Shown here piece after piece: positions 55,300-63,212 of a DNA stretch of 64,000 nucleotides. Within the stretch, counting starts at the first letter, position 1, and each line of letters starts with the position of its first letter. Under the pieces are notes generated by a model. The model was not told where the DNA came from. It did no database searches and saw only the letters and a list, made by a program, of their open reading frames with translations. Source of the DNA: Oceanobacillus manasiensis. Its GTDB lineage: Bacteria > Bacillota > Bacilli > Bacillales > Amphibacillaceae. The stretch spans positions 372,001 to 436,000 of the forward strand of contig NZ_CCDL010000003.1 in NCBI RefSeq assembly GCF_000724085.1, written 5' to 3'. The translations under genes were made by a program, and so were the position numbers.

Positions 55300-55485
55300 C
55301 TAACCCCCGCCTAATGAGCCTAATGGTACGATGCTACCAACTGTATAGGATTCGGGAGGGGTATCAAAAAAGGAGCTCATTTTCATCACTTCACTGTCTC
55401 CAATTAAAAAAACGGACGAAGCAGAAACGTCACCCAATTCAATATTTCCAACATTTAATTCATAATTATGAACTTCTAGTATCAT
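55300..55485 (-). CDS. gerPD: GerPD spore germination protein
   Basis: A 61-residue GerPD starting MILEVHNYELNVGNIELG, with SSVFLIGDSEVM in the middle. Start ATG 55485 is chosen because AGGAGGAGTAAC directly precedes it; the longer open frame lacks homology. It begins one base after the gerPC stop. Confidence 0.9.
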   Translation of the reverse strand: MILEVHNYELNVGNIELGDVSASSVFLIGDSEVMKMSSFFDTPPESYTVGSIVPLGSLGGG

Positions 55486-55486
55486 G

Positions 55487-56065
55487 TTACTCCTCCTTCT
55501 TATCAAATGTTTGCATGTATGCAATTAGAGAATTGTGGATTTCCTCTTTTATATTGTTGGCTATATAATCGTGAAGAGCGAGATCACTAGACTCGATCTT
55601 TTCATCTGCTGCCTTTTTTTCATAAAAGGCAACACGGCTTGGGAGCTGCTTTGTAACATCCTGTAACAGAATGTTCTGATAGGGCTTATCAATCTTTCTT
55701 TCATATTCTTCGGATAGATTGCGAATAAGTGCAGGGCATTCCTGTTGAACAAAGCTGGATAGTTCGGAAACGAGCTGCTGTTTGAGCGGCGGTGTGGTCG
55801 GAGGTAATGATTGATCAGGCATACTGAAATCTTCCACATTGTTTAAATCTTGTGGTGACATGCCAATATGAAGTGTCCCATTTAAATTTTCTATTTTTAA
55901 TTGGTCAAATTTATATTCGATTTTTTCGACGCGATTCGTATTCTGTTCGTTAAGGTTTGTTTCTAACTGCTCAAGTTTTTGGGTAAGCTCTTGAATTTTC
56001 CTGTCCTGCTCTTTTACATATCCATGTAGGTCATACATGTACGTCATCCAATCCGTTCCATTCAC
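55487..56065 (-). CDS. gerPC: GerPC spore germination protein
   Basis: A 192-residue GerPC, the only large, non-beta member of GerP. An N-terminal coiled coil (about 14-45, EQDRKIQELTQKLEQLE) precedes a mixed region. The start is GTG 56065, with GGAGGGACGC spaced seven bases before; no ATG lies near. It is thought to scaffold the other GerP proteins in the coat. Confidence 0.9.
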   Translation of the reverse strand: MNGTDWMTYMYDLHGYVKEQDRKIQELTQKLEQLETNLNEQNTNRVEKIEYKFDQLKIENLNGTLHIGMSPQDLNNVEDFSMPDQSLPPTTPPLKQQLVSELSSFVQQECPALIRNLSEEYERKIDKPYQNILLQDVTKQLPSRVAFYEKKAADEKIESSDLALHDYIANNIKEEIHNSLIAYMQTFDKKEE

Positions 56066-56140
56066 AGGGCGTCCCTCCTATCCTAGTTATAGACGAATGC
56101 CTAAAATTAATTTATGCAAGAGAGGAGTGGGTGTGCATGA

Positions 56141-56359
56141 TTAACGGCTCAAGGGTACAATTGGCATTGCCAACTCTGAAGCTTCTACTGCTCCTGTTGC
56201 TTCAGCCTCTTCAGCCACTTCTTTGAAACCCCCCGTGTTATAGATAGCAGATTGTGTTTGAAAGCTACCAGTACTTCCAATTTGTAAGACGGATGAATTG
56301 GTAACGACACCTACTTTTAACATATGGATACTAATTGATTGATGTACAGTTAAATTCAT
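56141..56359 (-). CDS. gerPB: GerPB spore germination protein
   Basis: A 72-residue GerPB, opening MNLTVHQSISIHMLKVGVVT with SSVLQIGSTGSFQTQSAIYNTGGF. It follows gerPA closely and precedes gerPC by 75 bases. GGAGGAAAACG precedes the ATG on the minus strand. Confidence 0.92.
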   Translation of the reverse strand: MNLTVHQSISIHMLKVGVVTNSSVLQIGSTGSFQTQSAIYNTGGFKEVAEEAEATGAVEASELAMPIVPLSR

Positions 56360-56373
56360 TCGTTTTCCTCCGT

Positions 56374-56589
56374 TTACGATGTAATATTCTGATCCATCTT
56401 GTCAGAATCATACACATACGTCGTTGAATTTGCGAGATTGACCCGCAACCGGTCCCCGGTATTGAAGGAGCCACCACCAGCATAGGTTTTTGCACTGCTT
56501 TCAGGGTTCATTGAATAGACATCACCGATATTGAAAATACCTGATGAAGAAACGTTAATAACTTTCACTGCACCCACCTTTGCCGGCAT
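56374..56589 (-). CDS. gerPA: GerPA spore germination protein
   Basis: A 71-residue GerPA, first gene of the operon, with VINVSSSGIFNIGDVYSMNP and GGGSFNTGD. It is paralogous to GerPF. GGAGGGGATC precedes the ATG, and a sigma-K promoter is readable just upstream. Confidence 0.94.
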   Translation of the reverse strand: MPAKVGAVKVINVSSSGIFNIGDVYSMNPESSAKTYAGGGSFNTGDRLRVNLANSTTYVYDSDKMDQNITS

Positions 56590-56609
56590 CTGATCCCCTC
56601 CTTTCTCTT

Positions 56610-56636
56610 TAAGGTATGCCTATTTCTTTCAAATGT
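56610..56636 (-). promoter_or_regulatory. Sigma-K promoter of gerP
   Basis: On the minus strand AC (-35, plus 56635-56636), 16-base spacer, CATACCTTA (plus 56610-56618), matching the sigma-K pattern AC-N16-CATANNNTA. Late mother-cell expression agrees with B. subtilis gerP. Confidence 0.7.
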
Positions 56637-56707
56637 TGAAGGAATATAAGGGGTTCGTGGAGTATTCCTATATAAGAGAAGAAAAAGAAGGAAAGTTGGA
56701 TGAAATC

Positions 56708-57886
56708 ATGACAGAAAGACACACTCCTGTAAAGGAAGCAAATCGACTTCAATGGATCGACGCAGCAAGAGGCTTTGCTATATTTGGGATATTTGTTGTA
56801 AATATTGGTGCTTTTAGTGCCCCAAACTTTTTGTATGGAGGAGATTCAGGTAGCCTTTCTCCTTTTGATCAAGGGTTTGATATGATTGTAGATATCTTTT
56901 TTCAAGCAAGCTTTTACACATTGTTCTCATTACTGTTTGGCTTTGGCATTCAACTTATGAAGGAAAGAATGGAGAGGAGAGCATTATCGGCATATCCAAT
57001 TTTGGCCAGAAGATTAGTGGTACTCATTTGTTTTGGACTAGTTCATGCTTTTCTTATTTGGCACGGTGATATTTTGCTCACCTATGGGCTAATTGGGTTG
57101 CTACTATTAGCTTTTCTACATGTGAAGGAAAGTACACTTCTTGTTTGGGCAGTAATGTTAATGGGAATATGTGTGGGACTTCTAAGCCTTTCTTTATACC
57201 AGATCAGAGATTATATTGGACAACCTAACCGTTTTGGTGCAGAACAAGCTCAGTACCATTATCAAAGTGGCAATCTTACCGAGATCTGGCAGCAAAATTA
57301 CACAGATTGGATTTATTCTAATGGAGGAATAAGTTATCTTTTATTAATTGGAACACTTTTACCTTTATTTTTAGCAGGCATGTACATTGCAAGAAAAAGG
57401 TGGTTGCATGAGCCGAAGAAGCATCAGGGAATTATAATCAGGTTGTGGTTTATTTCATTTGTAATGTTTGTTAGTTTTAAAGCTGGTCCTTATTTATTTG
57501 AAAATCCAATGTGGTTTTCTATGATACAGGATAACATTGGTGGTACTTTTTCAGCATTGTTTTACATCCTATCTATAACCTTGCTTTTTCAAAAGCAGTG
57601 GGGAAAAAAACTTCTACAACCTTTTCAATATGTAGGTAGAATGGCATTATCTAATTACATTGCACAGTCTATTGTGTGTTTCCTGGTATTTTATATCATT
57701 GGGTTCTATGGTTCCATGACTCCGATGAGCCTAATACTGATGGTGCTCATCGTATATAGCTTTCAAGCATCCTTAAGTAAATGGTGGCTGACACACTATC
57801 GTTTTGGTCCTCTAGAGTGGCTTTGGCGTAGTTTAACGTATAAGAATATTCAACAATTTAGACGAATAAGTAAGACAGGTAAATAA
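56708..57886 (+). CDS. DUF418 (YeiB-type) membrane protein
   Basis: A 392-residue protein with about ten hydrophobic segments. The opening IDAARGFAIFGIFVVNIGAF and the C-terminal block KWWLTHYRFGPLEWLWRSLTY are hallmarks of the DUF418/YeiB family, related to acyltransferase-3 membrane proteins and without a defined substrate. ATG 56708 is chosen by comparison with family N-termini; an open frame runs back to ATG 56633 inside the gerP promoter. Start remains uncertain. Confidence 0.8.
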   Translation: MTERHTPVKEANRLQWIDAARGFAIFGIFVVNIGAFSAPNFLYGGDSGSLSPFDQGFDMIVDIFFQASFYTLFSLLFGFGIQLMKERMERRALSAYPILARRLVVLICFGLVHAFLIWHGDILLTYGLIGLLLLAFLHVKESTLLVWAVMLMGICVGLLSLSLYQIRDYIGQPNRFGAEQAQYHYQSGNLTEIWQQNYTDWIYSNGGISYLLLIGTLLPLFLAGMYIARKRWLHEPKKHQGIIIRLWFISFVMFVSFKAGPYLFENPMWFSMIQDNIGGTFSALFYILSITLLFQKQWGKKLLQPFQYVGRMALSNYIAQSIVCFLVFYIIGFYGSMTPMSLILMVLIVYSFQASLSKWWLTHYRFGPLEWLWRSLTYKNIQQFRRISKTGK

Positions 57887-57932
57887 GGAAAAGTGAAGAA
57901 TGGGATGAAAGATTTTTGTTGACGAAAAAGAA

Positions 57933-58205
57933 GAGGCTGGGATAAAATTTCTCTTAACACTTGAAAACCCTAACTATCATGCAAATCCTTGGTTAAAGGT
58001 TTGCCTAGTTCGGGTTTTCTGATTTTAGCGTAGGTAGAACGCGGAGACTCCAACGGGAACAGCACGAGTCCGAAGACCCCGCAGTGGGGCCCATTCCACG
58101 AGGAGGCTGAGGCCGTGCCCGTGGAAAGCGAAGTGTTCTGCCGAAGCGATGCTAAAAAGTATTATTCGTATTAAGCGTTGATAATTTAATTATGTCCCAG
58201 CCTCT
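57933..58205. repeat. CTGGGACATAA-ended element, copy B (273 bp)
   Basis: Ends GAGGCTGGGAT (57933-57943) and ATGTCCCAGCCTC (58192-58204) are inverted. The GC-rich core 58027-58148 (CGGAGACTCC, GCACGAGTCCGAAGACCCCGC, AGGAGGCTGAGGCCGTGCCC, split here) is the reverse of the core in copy A. Such GC-rich repeats are widespread in Bacillaceae as I recall. With mini-element copy 4 it fills the 522-base gap between the convergent DUF418 and rocD genes. Confidence 0.7.
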
Positions 58206-58215
58206 TCGTAATTGT

Positions 58216-58356
58216 TTTATCCCGGAGCAACCCTCCGTAAGACCCCAACTTCAAAGCATGAAGTGGGGGAGTAGACGGACGCTAACACCCCGATTTGTTC
58301 AACTAACAAGCCGTGGGGGATATTGAAAACCCCCACGGTTTGAAGTTTCACTTTAT
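58216..58356 (+). repeat. TTTAT-bounded mini-element, copy 4 (near full length)
   Basis: A 141-base copy with TTTATCCCGGAGCAACC, a shorter left hairpin (CTTCA/TGAAG, CCGT/ACGG), TTGTTCAACTAACAAGC, the right hairpin CCGTGGGGG/CCCCCACGG and GAAGTTTCACTTTAT. It ends 52 bases beyond the rocD stop. A paired base change in the right stem (CCGTGG against CAGTGG in other copies) keeps the pairing. Confidence 0.75.
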
Positions 58357-58408
58357 TTGAATATAGCACACATTTTTAGAGTGGAAGTCTACCTTTTCTC
58401 TTTTTAAT

Positions 58409-59602
58409 CTATGCTTTCAGTACTTCTTTAATATGGCCAATTGCCCAGTCTAAATCTTCTTGTTTAATTGTAAGTGGGGGTGCAAACCGAATCACATTTT
58501 CATGTGTTTCTTTACACAATAATCCTTTTTCCTTTAATTCTTCACAATAAGGACGTGCTGATTCTGTTAGTTCTACACCAATAAATAATCCTTTACCCCG
58601 TACTTCTTTGATCAACGGGTTTTGTATGGACTTTAGTTCATCCATCATATAATTACCAAGTTCAAGAGAACGGTCAGCCAAATTTTCTTCCTCTAAGACT
58701 TCCAGAGAGGCAAGAGACACAGCACAAGCTAATGGATTTCCACCAAATGTAGAACCGTGAGAACCAGGGTTAAATACCCCCAGAATGTCTTTATTGGCCA
58801 CGATACAAGAGATTGGGAATACTCCGCCACCAAGAGCTTTACCAAGTATTAAAATATCAGGTGTTACATCTTCCCAGTCACAAGCAAATAATTTACCACT
58901 TCTTCCAAGACCAGCCTGGATTTCATCGGCAATATAGAGAACATTGTTTTCTTTACATACATCATATGCTTCCTTTAAAAAGCCTTCCGGAGGCATGACA
59001 ATACCCGCTTCTCCTTGAATAGGCTCAAATAAGAATCCAGCCGTATTTTCATTGATTGCAGACTTTAATGCTTCAATATCACCATAAGGAATAATTTTAA
59101 TACCAGGAAGCATTGGCCCAAAACCACGTTTGTACTCTGCTTCAGACGAGAGCGAGACCGCTGTCATTGTTCTTCCATGGAAGTTTCCTTCACAGGCTAT
59201 GATTTCCGCTTTATCCTCTGTTACGCCTTTTACATCGTAAGCCCAACGTCTAGCAGCTTTCATTGCTGTTTCTACGGCTTCCGCACCTGTATTCATGGGC
59301 AATGCTGCTTCTTTGTTTGTTAGTTTACAAATCTTTTCATACCATGGACCAAGCTGGTCATTGTGGAATGCTCTCGATGTTAATGTTACGGAGTCTGCCT
59401 GCTGTTTTAGTGCTTCAATAATTTTTGGATGTCGATGTCCCTGGTTTACCGCAGAATAGGCACTGAGCATATCCATGTAACGATTTCCCTCTGGATCTTC
59501 TACCCAGACACCTTCAGCATGTGAAATGACAACAGGAAGTGGGTGATAATTCTTTGCCCCATATTCCTGTGTTTGATCAATTATTTCTTGACTGTTCTTC
59601 AT
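58409..59602 (-). CDS. rocD: Ornithine aminotransferase RocD
   Basis: A 397-residue PLP enzyme converting ornithine and 2-oxoglutarate to glutamate semialdehyde and glutamate, part of arginine use and a route to proline, a compatible solute. The PLP Lys is in LGKALGGG (near 255), and family marks are [35 protein letters not shown] and [12 protein letters not shown]. In B. subtilis rocD is in the roc operon elsewhere; here it is single. ATG follows AGGGAGGG on the minus strand. Confidence 0.93.
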   Translation of the reverse strand: MKNSQEIIDQTQEYGAKNYHPLPVVISHAEGVWVEDPEGNRYMDMLSAYSAVNQGHRHPKIIEALKQQADSVTLTSRAFHNDQLGPWYEKICKLTNKEAALPMNTGAEAVETAMKAARRWAYDVKGVTEDKAEIIACEGNFHGRTMTAVSLSSEAEYKRGFGPMLPGIKIIPYGDIEALKSAINENTAGFLFEPIQGEAGIVMPPEGFLKEAYDVCKENNVLYIADEIQAGLGRSGKLFACDWEDVTPDILILGKALGGGVFPISCIVANKDILGVFNPGSHGSTFGGNPLACAVSLASLEVLEEENLADRSLELGNYMMDELKSIQNPLIKEVRGKGLFIGVELTESARPYCEELKEKGLLCKETHENVIRFAPPLTIKQEDLDWAIGHIKEVLKA

Positions 59603-59804
59603 TTACGAGCCCTCCCTGTAAAAAGTCCAATTCAAACTAAGTATAACAGTTTTTGTAGTGATTTACTCATTGTTTGAAATCTTCTATTAAATCACTGTTC
59701 CCACATAGTGTGGATGTAAATCCTTTTTGAATGAAACTTTCTCTTTTACATGATATGATAGCGTTAGCTAAATTTAAAAGGTTGAAAGTGGAAGGAGTGT
59801 TTGC

Positions 59805-60170
59805 ATGGTACATATGCATATTACCTCTTGGGCATTAGCATTAATTCTACTAATTGTAGCATTAATCATGTACAAGCAGGGGAAGGCAAAACCCGGAAAA
59901 ATTATTCACATGATCTTACGTTTGGATTTCTTATTTATTCTGTACACTGGTGGGTCTCTACTAGCAACTTACTTTGGTGGAGGTGACATGCTACCCGAAG
60001 CAATTGTAAAAGGAGTAGCTGGCCTTTGGGTCATCGTTGCTATGGAGTTAATCCTAGTTAAGACATCTAAAGCAAAACCTACAAAAGGGCCTTGGATACA
60101 ATTAGTTATCGCACTGCTTATTACTTTGATTCTAGGGTTTGGTCGTTTGCCGCTAGGTTTGCTGCCTTAA
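59805..60170 (+). CDS. yisL: YisL, DUF1516 membrane protein
   Basis: A 121-residue protein with four hydrophobic segments; TSWALALILLIVAL, HMILRLDFLFILYTGG and GLWVIVAMEL are typical of YisL/DUF1516. Its role is unknown. GGAAGGAG precedes the ATG. Position downstream of addAB-gerP agrees with B. subtilis. Confidence 0.88.
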   Translation: MVHMHITSWALALILLIVALIMYKQGKAKPGKIIHMILRLDFLFILYTGGSLLATYFGGGDMLPEAIVKGVAGLWVIVAMELILVKTSKAKPTKGPWIQLVIALLITLILGFGRLPLGLLP

Positions 60171-60180
60171 AGGAAGCAAT

Positions 60181-60219
60181 AAAAAGCTGTTCTTTGTTAG
60201 AGACAAAGGCAGCTTTTTT
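60181..60219 (+). terminator. Terminator of yisL
   Basis: AAAAAGCTG/CAGCTTTTTT with inner TTTGT/ACAAA pairing. Confidence 0.8.
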
Positions 60220-60303
60220 GCATTTAAATTATAAAAATTAAAAGCAATTGGAGTGCCCCTACTTAATGCGTTAAATGCAAGGGGTTGTTTATATTAACAA
60301 ATT

Positions 60304-61311
60304 CTAATCCTTTGCCAAATTCTTACGATCAGGGACTTGAGGGGGTTCTTCCAGCCATTCGTTTTTAATCATGATGTCTATCCCATCGTTCGCAAATTGT
60401 GCACTTTCTGTAGTAAGGCGAACATAAGATGCGGCAATATCTTTTCTTAAACTTGCTGCGGCAGATGTTGCATAGTTGGAAATGCTTGATCCTATTAACA
60501 AAGTTGTATGAAACATAATTAATTTATCAGAAAAAGGAGATACAGTCGAATTGGTTACTTCAACGTCCCATGCTGAAGGAGTTGGAACGTCATCATGACT
60601 TAAAATTTCTTGAAACACTTTTATATGTTTTTTTGCAATTTCCGCACCTCTGTGGCAATAATCACTTACTTTCTTAGACTTCGCAACTTGAGCAAGACCT
60701 TCTAAAAGAGCCTTACCAACTGTATTTGTATCACTATTTGCTTCAAGATGCGTAATTTCAATAACATTCAATGGTCTGTTGTTAAAGTTTAAAAATCCTC
60801 CTAAATAATTTTTTTTGTCGACAAAATCAACTGTGTCAGGGGTTGAAACAAAAGGAGATCTAATAAATAATCCCTTTGATAATAAAGTGTCAGCTGTCTT
60901 ATTATAGAGATCGGTCGATGTTTGAATAGCTTGACTTAAAAATTGTCGAACATCTGATCGTGCGGAGGTAGTTAAAGCAACACCATAAACAGACAAACCA
61001 ACTTTTGCCATATTTTTAAGGTAATATAGGTAAAAGGCATCTGAAAATAGACGAGGTGCGTTTGGGTTCACGTCTTTATATGTAAATCCAACTGGAATGG
61101 GGTGACTGGATTTTTTTAAAATATCTTTGCTCATTTTAAAGTTTTTCTTTGATATATCTAGTGCGAAATTTAAGACTGGCTTCACGTCTGGATCTTCAAC
61201 CTTAGCTAAAAAATATTCCAAAACGCATATAGAAAAGCTATTGTTCTGAATAGTGCTCCAAATAACAGAAATCTCTGACGAGTTTAACCTTGGGTTATGT
61301 TCTCCCTGCAT
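60304..61311 (-). CDS. DUF3231 family protein
   Basis: A 335-residue protein built of two similar helical halves (about 8-160 and 175-325), each resembling a ferritin-like bundle; family DUF3231 is common in spore formers, sometimes spore-associated, with no known activity. Typical parts are EYFLAKVEDPDVKPVLNFAL and, in the second half, ITHLEANSDTNTVGKALLEG. It is the only gene between yisL and the amylase homologue. ATG has GGAGGGG upstream on the minus strand. Confidence 0.82.
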   Translation of the reverse strand: MQGEHNPRLNSSEISVIWSTIQNNSFSICVLEYFLAKVEDPDVKPVLNFALDISKKNFKMSKDILKKSSHPIPVGFTYKDVNPNAPRLFSDAFYLYYLKNMAKVGLSVYGVALTTSARSDVRQFLSQAIQTSTDLYNKTADTLLSKGLFIRSPFVSTPDTVDFVDKKNYLGGFLNFNNRPLNVIEITHLEANSDTNTVGKALLEGLAQVAKSKKVSDYCHRGAEIAKKHIKVFQEILSHDDVPTPSAWDVEVTNSTVSPFSDKLIMFHTTLLIGSSISNYATSAAASLRKDIAASYVRLTTESAQFANDGIDIMIKNEWLEEPPQVPDRKNLAKD

Positions 61312-61517
61312 AGAAACCCCTCCAATAAATAGATGATTTTATTATTCTCTAATTTAACGATAGTATTCAATTATATATATAAATTATAGGATGGCCCTAT
61401 TTGATGGATTTTGAATCCGATCAGCTTAAAAACATGAATAATTGTTATTTAAAGAGCGGATTTAAACGCTTTTACTCTCCAAATTATGAATGATTTCCAA
61501 CAATCTCTAATCAAGAG

Positions 61518-61545
61518 TTGACTATTTGCTTAAATAGCGAATAAT
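61518..61545 (+). promoter_or_regulatory. Candidate sigma-A promoter of the amylase homologue
   Basis: TTGACT (61518-61523), 16-base spacer, AATAAT (61540-61545). A weak cre-like sequence lies about 45 bases upstream. Confidence 0.5.
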
Positions 61546-61580
61546 AGGACAAGAGTATGAAATGTTGGAGGAAATAGTAG

Positions 61581-63077
61581 ATGAAAAAAATTACAGCTTT
61601 GTTATTGATTATATTTATGCTAGCACTTGGTTCTCCAATCGCTATATCAGCTGATGAGGTGGACCGAGAATTGGATGAAGAGATTATCTATTCCATTCTA
61701 GTTGACCGCTATAATAATGGATTGGCCGAGAATGATAAGCAGGTTAGACGGGAAGATTCACATGCCTATCAAGGGGGCGATTTACAGGGAATAATCGATA
61801 AGCTTGATACATATGAAGAATTGGGATATACAACGATCGTATTGAGTCCACTAATGGAAAATTCCCCCGATGGGTACCATGGCTATTGGATAGAAGACTT
61901 TTATGCAGTTGATGACCAATTTGGATCGATCGAAGATGTCAAAAGATTAGTAGAAGAAGCGCATAATAGAGAAATAAAAGTGGTAATGGAATTCGTCACA
62001 AATTATGTGGCAGCGAGTCATCCACTTGTTGAAGATACGGATAAGCAAAATTGGGTAAAAGACGAACAGACTCCAAACACAACATGGGGGGATAACGTTG
62101 TTTTACTAAATCAGGATAATCCTGATGTGGAGGAAATGCTTATTGAGGCTGCAAGTTATTGGCTTCAAGAGACGGGATTGGATGGTTTAAAGCTGCATGC
62201 TGCAGATCAAGCATCTCCGACTTTCCTAGCAAACTTTACAAAAGCCATCACAAGTATGGGTGAAAATGTTTATTTGCTTGGTGATGTACTGGACAAGAAT
62301 ATAAAAACAACCGATTTACCACAAGAAACAGGAATACAGAAATGGGAAGACCCTTCGCTAAAAGACGCCATCGTAAAAACATTTATGGAGCCTGGTAATG
62401 CGGTAGTCGATATATATGAGCAGCAAGAGGGAAGAGAAGTAGGGCTTGTTTATGTAGATGATCAGTCAACCGAACGTTTTACACAGCTATTTTCGGAAAA
62501 TGGTAGAAATGCTTTAACGACTTGGTCGCTTGTTCTTACTTATATGTATATGACACCAGGCACCCCAACCCTATTTCAGGGATCGGAGTTGCCTATGTAT
62601 GGATCAAGTGAGGAAGAAGTTCAACAAATGGTGCAGTTTAATAGTGGGGATCCAGACTTAAAAGAATTTCATAACCGTATTTCTTCATTAAAAAAACAGT
62701 TCCCTGTTTTTTCTCATGGAGATTTTGAACTGGCTGGGACAAGTGGTGCCATGAGCATTTTTAAGAGAAGTCTTGATGATCAAACAGCCTATATTGCAAT
62801 AAACAATGGGGAAGAAACGGCTGCTGTAACATTAACCGATGTGGATCCTACTATGCAGTTACGTGGCTATCTTCATGATGATACCGTGCGTGCTGGAGAA
62901 AATGGGGAGTTTAAAATAGGGCTATCCAGAGAAAGTGCAGAGGTGTATATCGTTCAGCAAGATACCGGGTATAACTGGTTCTTTATTGGTTTTGTGATTG
63001 CTGTATTTATTGTATTCATAACTGGTATCGTAATCCTTAGTAAAAAGCAAAAAAAGAAGGCACATAAAAACCCTTAA
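61581..63077 (+). CDS. Membrane-anchored alpha-amylase-like protein lacking catalytic residues
   Basis: A 498-residue GH13-fold protein with signal peptide (cleavage near 24) and a C-terminal membrane helix (about 464-487) followed by a lysine-rich tail: an extracytoplasmic domain held at the membrane. Fold marks are clear (YSILVDRYNNG, GYHGYWIEDFYAVDDQFG). Yet the four catalytic regions are changed: EFVTNY (137-142) for DxVxNH; GLKLH (202-206 region) for GxRxD, so the nucleophile Asp is His206; GDV (234-236) for GEV, acid/base Glu to Asp235; and DDQS (293-296) for DNHD, so the third Asp is Ser296. Hydrolysis is unlikely; binding or scaffolding is more plausible. GGAGG precedes the ATG. Confidence 0.85.
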   Translation: MKKITALLLIIFMLALGSPIAISADEVDRELDEEIIYSILVDRYNNGLAENDKQVRREDSHAYQGGDLQGIIDKLDTYEELGYTTIVLSPLMENSPDGYHGYWIEDFYAVDDQFGSIEDVKRLVEEAHNREIKVVMEFVTNYVAASHPLVEDTDKQNWVKDEQTPNTTWGDNVVLLNQDNPDVEEMLIEAASYWLQETGLDGLKLHAADQASPTFLANFTKAITSMGENVYLLGDVLDKNIKTTDLPQETGIQKWEDPSLKDAIVKTFMEPGNAVVDIYEQQEGREVGLVYVDDQSTERFTQLFSENGRNALTTWSLVLTYMYMTPGTPTLFQGSELPMYGSSEEEVQQMVQFNSGDPDLKEFHNRISSLKKQFPVFSHGDFELAGTSGAMSIFKRSLDDQTAYIAINNGEETAAVTLTDVDPTMQLRGYLHDDTVRAGENGEFKIGLSRESAEVYIVQQDTGYNWFFIGFVIAVFIVFITGIVILSKKQKKKAHKNP

Positions 63078-63098
63078 GCTCATACTTAAGGGTTTTTT
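63066..63098 (+). terminator. Terminator overlapping the amylase homologue stop
   Basis: AAAAACCCTTAAG/CTTAAGGGTTTTT, followed by TCC; the stop codon TAA lies in the stem. Confidence 0.82.
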
Positions 63099-63103
63099 CC
63101 TTG

Positions 63104-63212
63104 TTTATCCCGGAGCAACCTCCCACTTCAAAACATGAAGGGAAACAGTTAGGTTTTTAGTGGGAGTAAACGGACTAACATGCCGATTCGTTCGATTGAA
63201 GTTTCACTTTAT
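63104..63212 (+). repeat. TTTAT-bounded mini-element, copy 5 (right hairpin deleted)
   Basis: A 109-base derivative with TTTATCCCGGAGCAACC and the left hairpin (CTCCCACT/AGTGGGAG), but with the sequence between TTCGTTC and GATTGAAGTTTCACTTTAT deleted, removing the right hairpin. The antisense stop codon of the SDR gene is inside its final TTTAT. Confidence 0.72.

Noticed and set aside
61455-61475. CcpA cre site for the amylase homologue
   Set aside because: The sequence around TTTAAACGCTTTTA has at least two mismatches at key consensus positions, including the conserved G and C, so it was kept only as a passing remark.
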